DNA of 18,623 nucleotides from Balneolaceae bacterium (GTDB lineage: Bacteria; Bacteroidota; Rhodothermia; Balneolales; Balneolaceae), in contig SKZL01000030.1 of the NCBI GenBank assembly GCA_007127395.1, positions 1 through 18,623 of the forward strand, in the 5' to 3' direction. Under the pieces are notes generated by a model. It saw only the letters and a list, made by a program, of their open reading frames with translations, did not search any database and was not told where the DNA came from. A program made the position numbers and the translations under genes. Below are positions 15,936 through 18,623 of this stretch, piece by piece; within the stretch, counting starts at the first letter, position 1; every line of letters begins with the position of its first letter.

Positions 15936-17849
15936 TTATCTCTTATAAAACACCCAAAAAACTGCCGCACTGATCAGGATAACTATCACCAGAGGCCAGA
16001 TCCATAGCGGTAACGTAGGCACAACCCGCAAACGATTCTCATCGCTTTCATAACGGTTCGGGATCTGTGGCAGATCAAGCATATGAACGGGATGTGACAG
16101 AGTATAATCCAGTACAGCCTGCCACACTTTGTACTGGCGGCCACCATCTGTGATGACTGCATCCTCAAGAGAGATCGGTTCTCCGGCCTCATTTTTCAGA
16201 ACGATATCCAGCCTTGGAAGCATCTCTCCAACCATCGGCAAAAAACCGGCAATATACTTGTCAGTCACGACATGGAGCAGGGTTTGATCATTTTTCAGCG
16301 GTCGAAGTTCACCATTTTCCTGCTCCAGATAGGCACTTAAGAGAGAACGGTAGGATGGTATCGGTGTTCCGCTGAATGGGATGGTGAAAAGTACTGCCCT
16401 GGAGGGATCAAATGCAGCAGTCAGACCGGAAACCTGAAGGAAATAGGCATTATCCCGTAACTCAGAGAGCAGAACGGATATTTCAAGCGCATTCCGTACT
16501 TCCGCCTCCGTCAGATAAAAGGAGACCATCGGGTAGCCGGGCAATCCATCCGAGCCGGAACCCAATCCGGTCGACACTATAAGATCATAAAATGAGATCA
16601 ACCCCTCCGACCACTCCTCTACTCCCGGTTTGATATTCGCACGGATGGCACCACTGGCCTGAACCGCTATATCAACATCTCTGCCGGTGATCCGCTCAGA
16701 AGAGTACCTCATCGCGTCGGTAATATAGTTTCCAATAGGGGTTTCTCTCTGAAAACGTCCACCAGATATTGTAAATGGAGAACTTGCGACCGGCTGACGC
16801 ATATCGGCAACCAGTCCATGAGTAAGATCGGAGATCCACTCATTTATCATCTCCTCATAGCGGACTACTTCAGCAGCCACTTCAGCATCGGGTGTGATCG
16901 CAGAGTCAAGGGGAATCAAAAAGGGCTCGCTATTATCATCATTCACAATTTCTAAACGGCCCTCCTCTTCAATCCACTCCAGCTCCAACCGCCCCAGATA
17001 ACTCAGGTAGCTGCCGGCCTGGACAATGATCGTTTTGCCAATACGAACCGGTTCATAAAGAGGAGTATGTGAATGTCCGCCCACAATCACATCGATCTCC
17101 GGAACAGCCTCGGCCAGGATGCGGTCTTCGTGAACCCCGGAGTGATTGACTGAAATCAGAATATCCGCACCCTGATCAAGCAACTGCTCCACCATGGCCC
17201 GGGCGGTTTCAATCGGGTCGGAAAAAGTGACATTATCCGGTTGAGCCGTCTTGCTCACGGCATCATCACCAATCAGTCCGAAAACACCCACCTTGAGTCC
17301 ATTCGATAACTCCCTGATGAAAGATTGCTGAATCCCCACATCATTCAGCGGATGGCCGATAGGGGGATCTGTATTTGATCCCAAAATCACTGTCTGATTA
17401 CCGGCTTCCGGATACCCGGCAGCTTTCAGGTAGGAGGCAAAAACCTCAGAGCCGTAATCAAACTCATGATTTCCAATTGTGATGGCATCATACCCTATCA
17501 TTTGAAACAGTTTCATCTCCGCCGCAACACCGTCCAGCAGTGGCAGCCAGCCAAAAACAGGGCCGCCGAGAATATCACCACCTGAAAAAAGCAGAACCGG
17601 TTCTCCTTCAGACTGCTTTTGAGCTCTGATCTCGCCGATTGCACCGGCCAGCCGAGCAAAGCCGCCTCTTGCAGAGTTTGTCAATTCAGGGTGGTCATCG
17701 ATGGCCGGATGCGGAATCAGATGAGAATGCTCATCATTGGTGTGCAGTATGGTGAACCTTGGACGATCTTCTGATACAGCCTGAACGGGCATCACCGTCA
17801 AGATTGAGAAGCAGAGGATCAAAAGTAAAAAAATGGAATTTTTCCGCAT
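15936..17849 (-). CDS. 5'-nucleotidase / metallophosphoesterase, exported, C-terminal membrane anchor
   Basis: This 637-residue protein belongs to the UshA-like 5'-nucleotidase family, which removes phosphate from nucleotides or related esters outside the cytoplasm. A signal peptide (1-24, ending PVQA) is followed by the two-metal phosphoesterase domain: HTNDEHSH (36-43, ligands D39 and H41), GGD (90-92), GNHEFD (126-131), NHSG (235-238) and GGHSHTP (257-263). The 5'-nucleotidase C-terminal domain spans about 365-540, with RETPIGNYITDAM as its start motif. The last 25 residues, WIWPLVIVILISAAVFWVF then YKR, form a membrane helix with a positive end, predicting a membrane-tethered enzyme. The true substrate is not certain. 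Confidence 0.92.
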   Translation of the reverse strand: MRKNSIFLLLILCFSILTVMPVQAVSEDRPRFTILHTNDEHSHLIPHPAIDDHPELTNSARGGFARLAGAIGEIRAQKQSEGEPVLLFSGGDILGGPVFGWLPLLDGVAAEMKLFQMIGYDAITIGNHEFDYGSEVFASYLKAAGYPEAGNQTVILGSNTDPPIGHPLNDVGIQQSFIRELSNGLKVGVFGLIGDDAVSKTAQPDNVTFSDPIETARAMVEQLLDQGADILISVNHSGVHEDRILAEAVPEIDVIVGGHSHTPLYEPVRIGKTIIVQAGSYLSYLGRLELEWIEEEGRLEIVNDDNSEPFLIPLDSAITPDAEVAAEVVRYEEMINEWISDLTHGLVADMRQPVASSPFTISGGRFQRETPIGNYITDAMRYSSERITGRDVDIAVQASGAIRANIKPGVEEWSEGLISFYDLIVSTGLGSGSDGLPGYPMVSFYLTEAEVRNALEISVLLSELRDNAYFLQVSGLTAAFDPSRAVLFTIPFSGTPIPSYRSLLSAYLEQENGELRPLKNDQTLLHVVTDKYIAGFLPMVGEMLPRLDIVLKNEAGEPISLEDAVITDGGRQYKVWQAVLDYTLSHPVHMLDLPQIPNRYESDENRLRVVPTLPLWIWPLVIVILISAAVFWVFYKR

Positions 17850-17932
17850 CTTGGAGATTACAGCTTTTAGCAGATTCAGGTTTTGATTAAGTTAGTCCCT
17901 TCAATATTGATCAACAAACATTTGTAAATATC

Positions 17933-18623
17933 ATGAATATACAGTCCGGAATGCTGACTGGCATCCTTTTTTCAATTTTACTTTCAACTGTTTCATTTGC
18001 TCAGGTTCAATCTCCAAAAGAGTTTCTGGGGTATGAGCTTGGAGAACGATGGACCCAACATCACAACGTTTTAAACTATGTGAATCATGTTGCTGAAGAG
18101 TCAGAGCTTGTAACAATTCATTCATATGGCTCAACCAATCAGCACCGTGAGCTGGTCTATCTGATTATCACCTCACCGGAGAATCATGAAAATATTGATG
18201 AGATCCGGCTCAATAATCTGAAACTGACCGGACTGGAGCCGGGAGAACCAACCGACAATCTGAAGGGAATAGTCTGGTTAAGCTATAACATTCACGGTAA
18301 TGAAACCTCAAGCAGTGAAGCTGCAATGAAGACTCTTTATGAACTGGTGAGGCCCGATAATGATGATGCCGCAGGATGGCTTGAAAATAGTGTGGTGATC
18401 ATGGATCCGATGCTCAATCCTGATGGACGCGAACGATATGTCTCCTGGTTCAACCAGATGATGGGTGTGCAGGTAAATCCCAAAATAGAGGCGAGAGAAC
18501 ATCATGAACCGTGGCCCGGCGGCCGGTCCAACCACTATATGTTTGACCTGAACCGCGACTGGGCTTGGCAGGTTCAACAGGAGTCGCAACAGCGTTATGC
18601 GATTTATAAAGAGTGGTTTCCCC
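17933..18623 (+). CDS. M14 family zinc carboxypeptidase, 3' end cut by window
   Basis: The frame from the ATG at 17933 stays open to the last base, 230 codons. It begins with a signal peptide (MNIQSGMLTGILFSILLSTVSFA, cut before Q24), so the product is exported. The zinc-binding start of an M14 peptidase follows: SYNIHGNETSSSEA, with the H-x-x-E ligand pair. MLNPDGRERY holds the usual N-P-D-G block, and FDLNRDWAW holds the N-R-D-W motif common in this branch. M14 enzymes cleave C-terminal residues or cell-wall peptides. The third zinc ligand and the catalytic Glu lie beyond the window. It starts 83 bases from the divergent phosphoesterase gene. Confidence 0.9.
   Translation, partial: MNIQSGMLTGILFSILLSTVSFAQVQSPKEFLGYELGERWTQHHNVLNYVNHVAEESELVTIHSYGSTNQHRELVYLIITSPENHENIDEIRLNNLKLTGLEPGEPTDNLKGIVWLSYNIHGNETSSSEAAMKTLYELVRPDNDDAAGWLENSVVIMDPMLNPDGRERYVSWFNQMMGVQVNPKIEAREHHEPWPGGRSNHYMFDLNRDWAWQVQQESQQRYAIYKEWFP

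Noticed and set aside
17912..17926. Small palindrome ACAAACATTTGT and AACATTTG before the M14 peptidase gene as promoter
   Set aside because: The -33 partner is 31 bases away and the element lies only 8 bases before the ATG.

Overview
The window looks like a chromosomal segment around the replication origin of a bacterium from the Bacteroidota side of the tree. A Balneolota or Rhodothermota relative fits best. The reasons are moderate GC content, A-rich leaders with few Shine-Dalgarno sites, two promoters that fit the Bacteroidota pattern (TTTG, about 18-23 bp, TAnnTTTG), and large exported S9 and M14 peptidases. The placement is inference from style and family content; I could not run a search. 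Most of the window is core housekeeping DNA. I see no transposon, phage, tRNA, rRNA or CRISPR array.

Left part (1-4600). The 3' end of an exported S9-family serine peptidase runs rightward and ends at a hairpin. It converges on a leftward operon read from right to left: folB, folK, a deoxynucleoside kinase, a small one-pass membrane protein and a five-repeat TPR protein. The last three genes are joined by ATGA stop/start overlaps, and folB and folK overlap by 13 bases. The operon combines two folate steps with deoxynucleotide salvage.

Origin region (4553-7976). dnaA runs leftward and ends at a good intrinsic terminator. Its likely start is a TTG codon with a strong Shine-Dalgarno site, not the upstream ATG of the longest frame. 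The 376-base gap between dnaA and prmC is the best oriC candidate. It is AT-rich and has three perfect TTATCCACA DnaA boxes in one orientation, a fourth one-mismatch box 11 bp from the third, and three near-identical 10-mers spaced 10 and 11 bp apart. prmC and an unrecognised 131-residue protein gene follow, both still leftward.

Right part (7977-18623). Genes switch to rightward: an unrecognised secreted beta-barrel-like protein, enolase with a strong terminator, then recF, a DUF721/DciA-like helicase-loader gene and a YbbR/CdaR-like membrane protein in close order. dnaA, oriC, recF and dciA are thus close together, but dnaN is not among them. A long IspH gene runs leftward, then a DEAD-box RNA helicase rightward, then a leftward 5'-nucleotidase-type phosphoesterase with a signal peptide and a C-terminal membrane anchor. 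At the right edge is the 5' part of an M14 zinc carboxypeptidase gene, cut by the window end.

I found no clearly new multi-gene system. The least-explained items are the phased repeats in oriC, the unrecognised 131-residue gene beside prmC, and two intrinsic terminators placed directly in front of co-directional genes (folB and recF).
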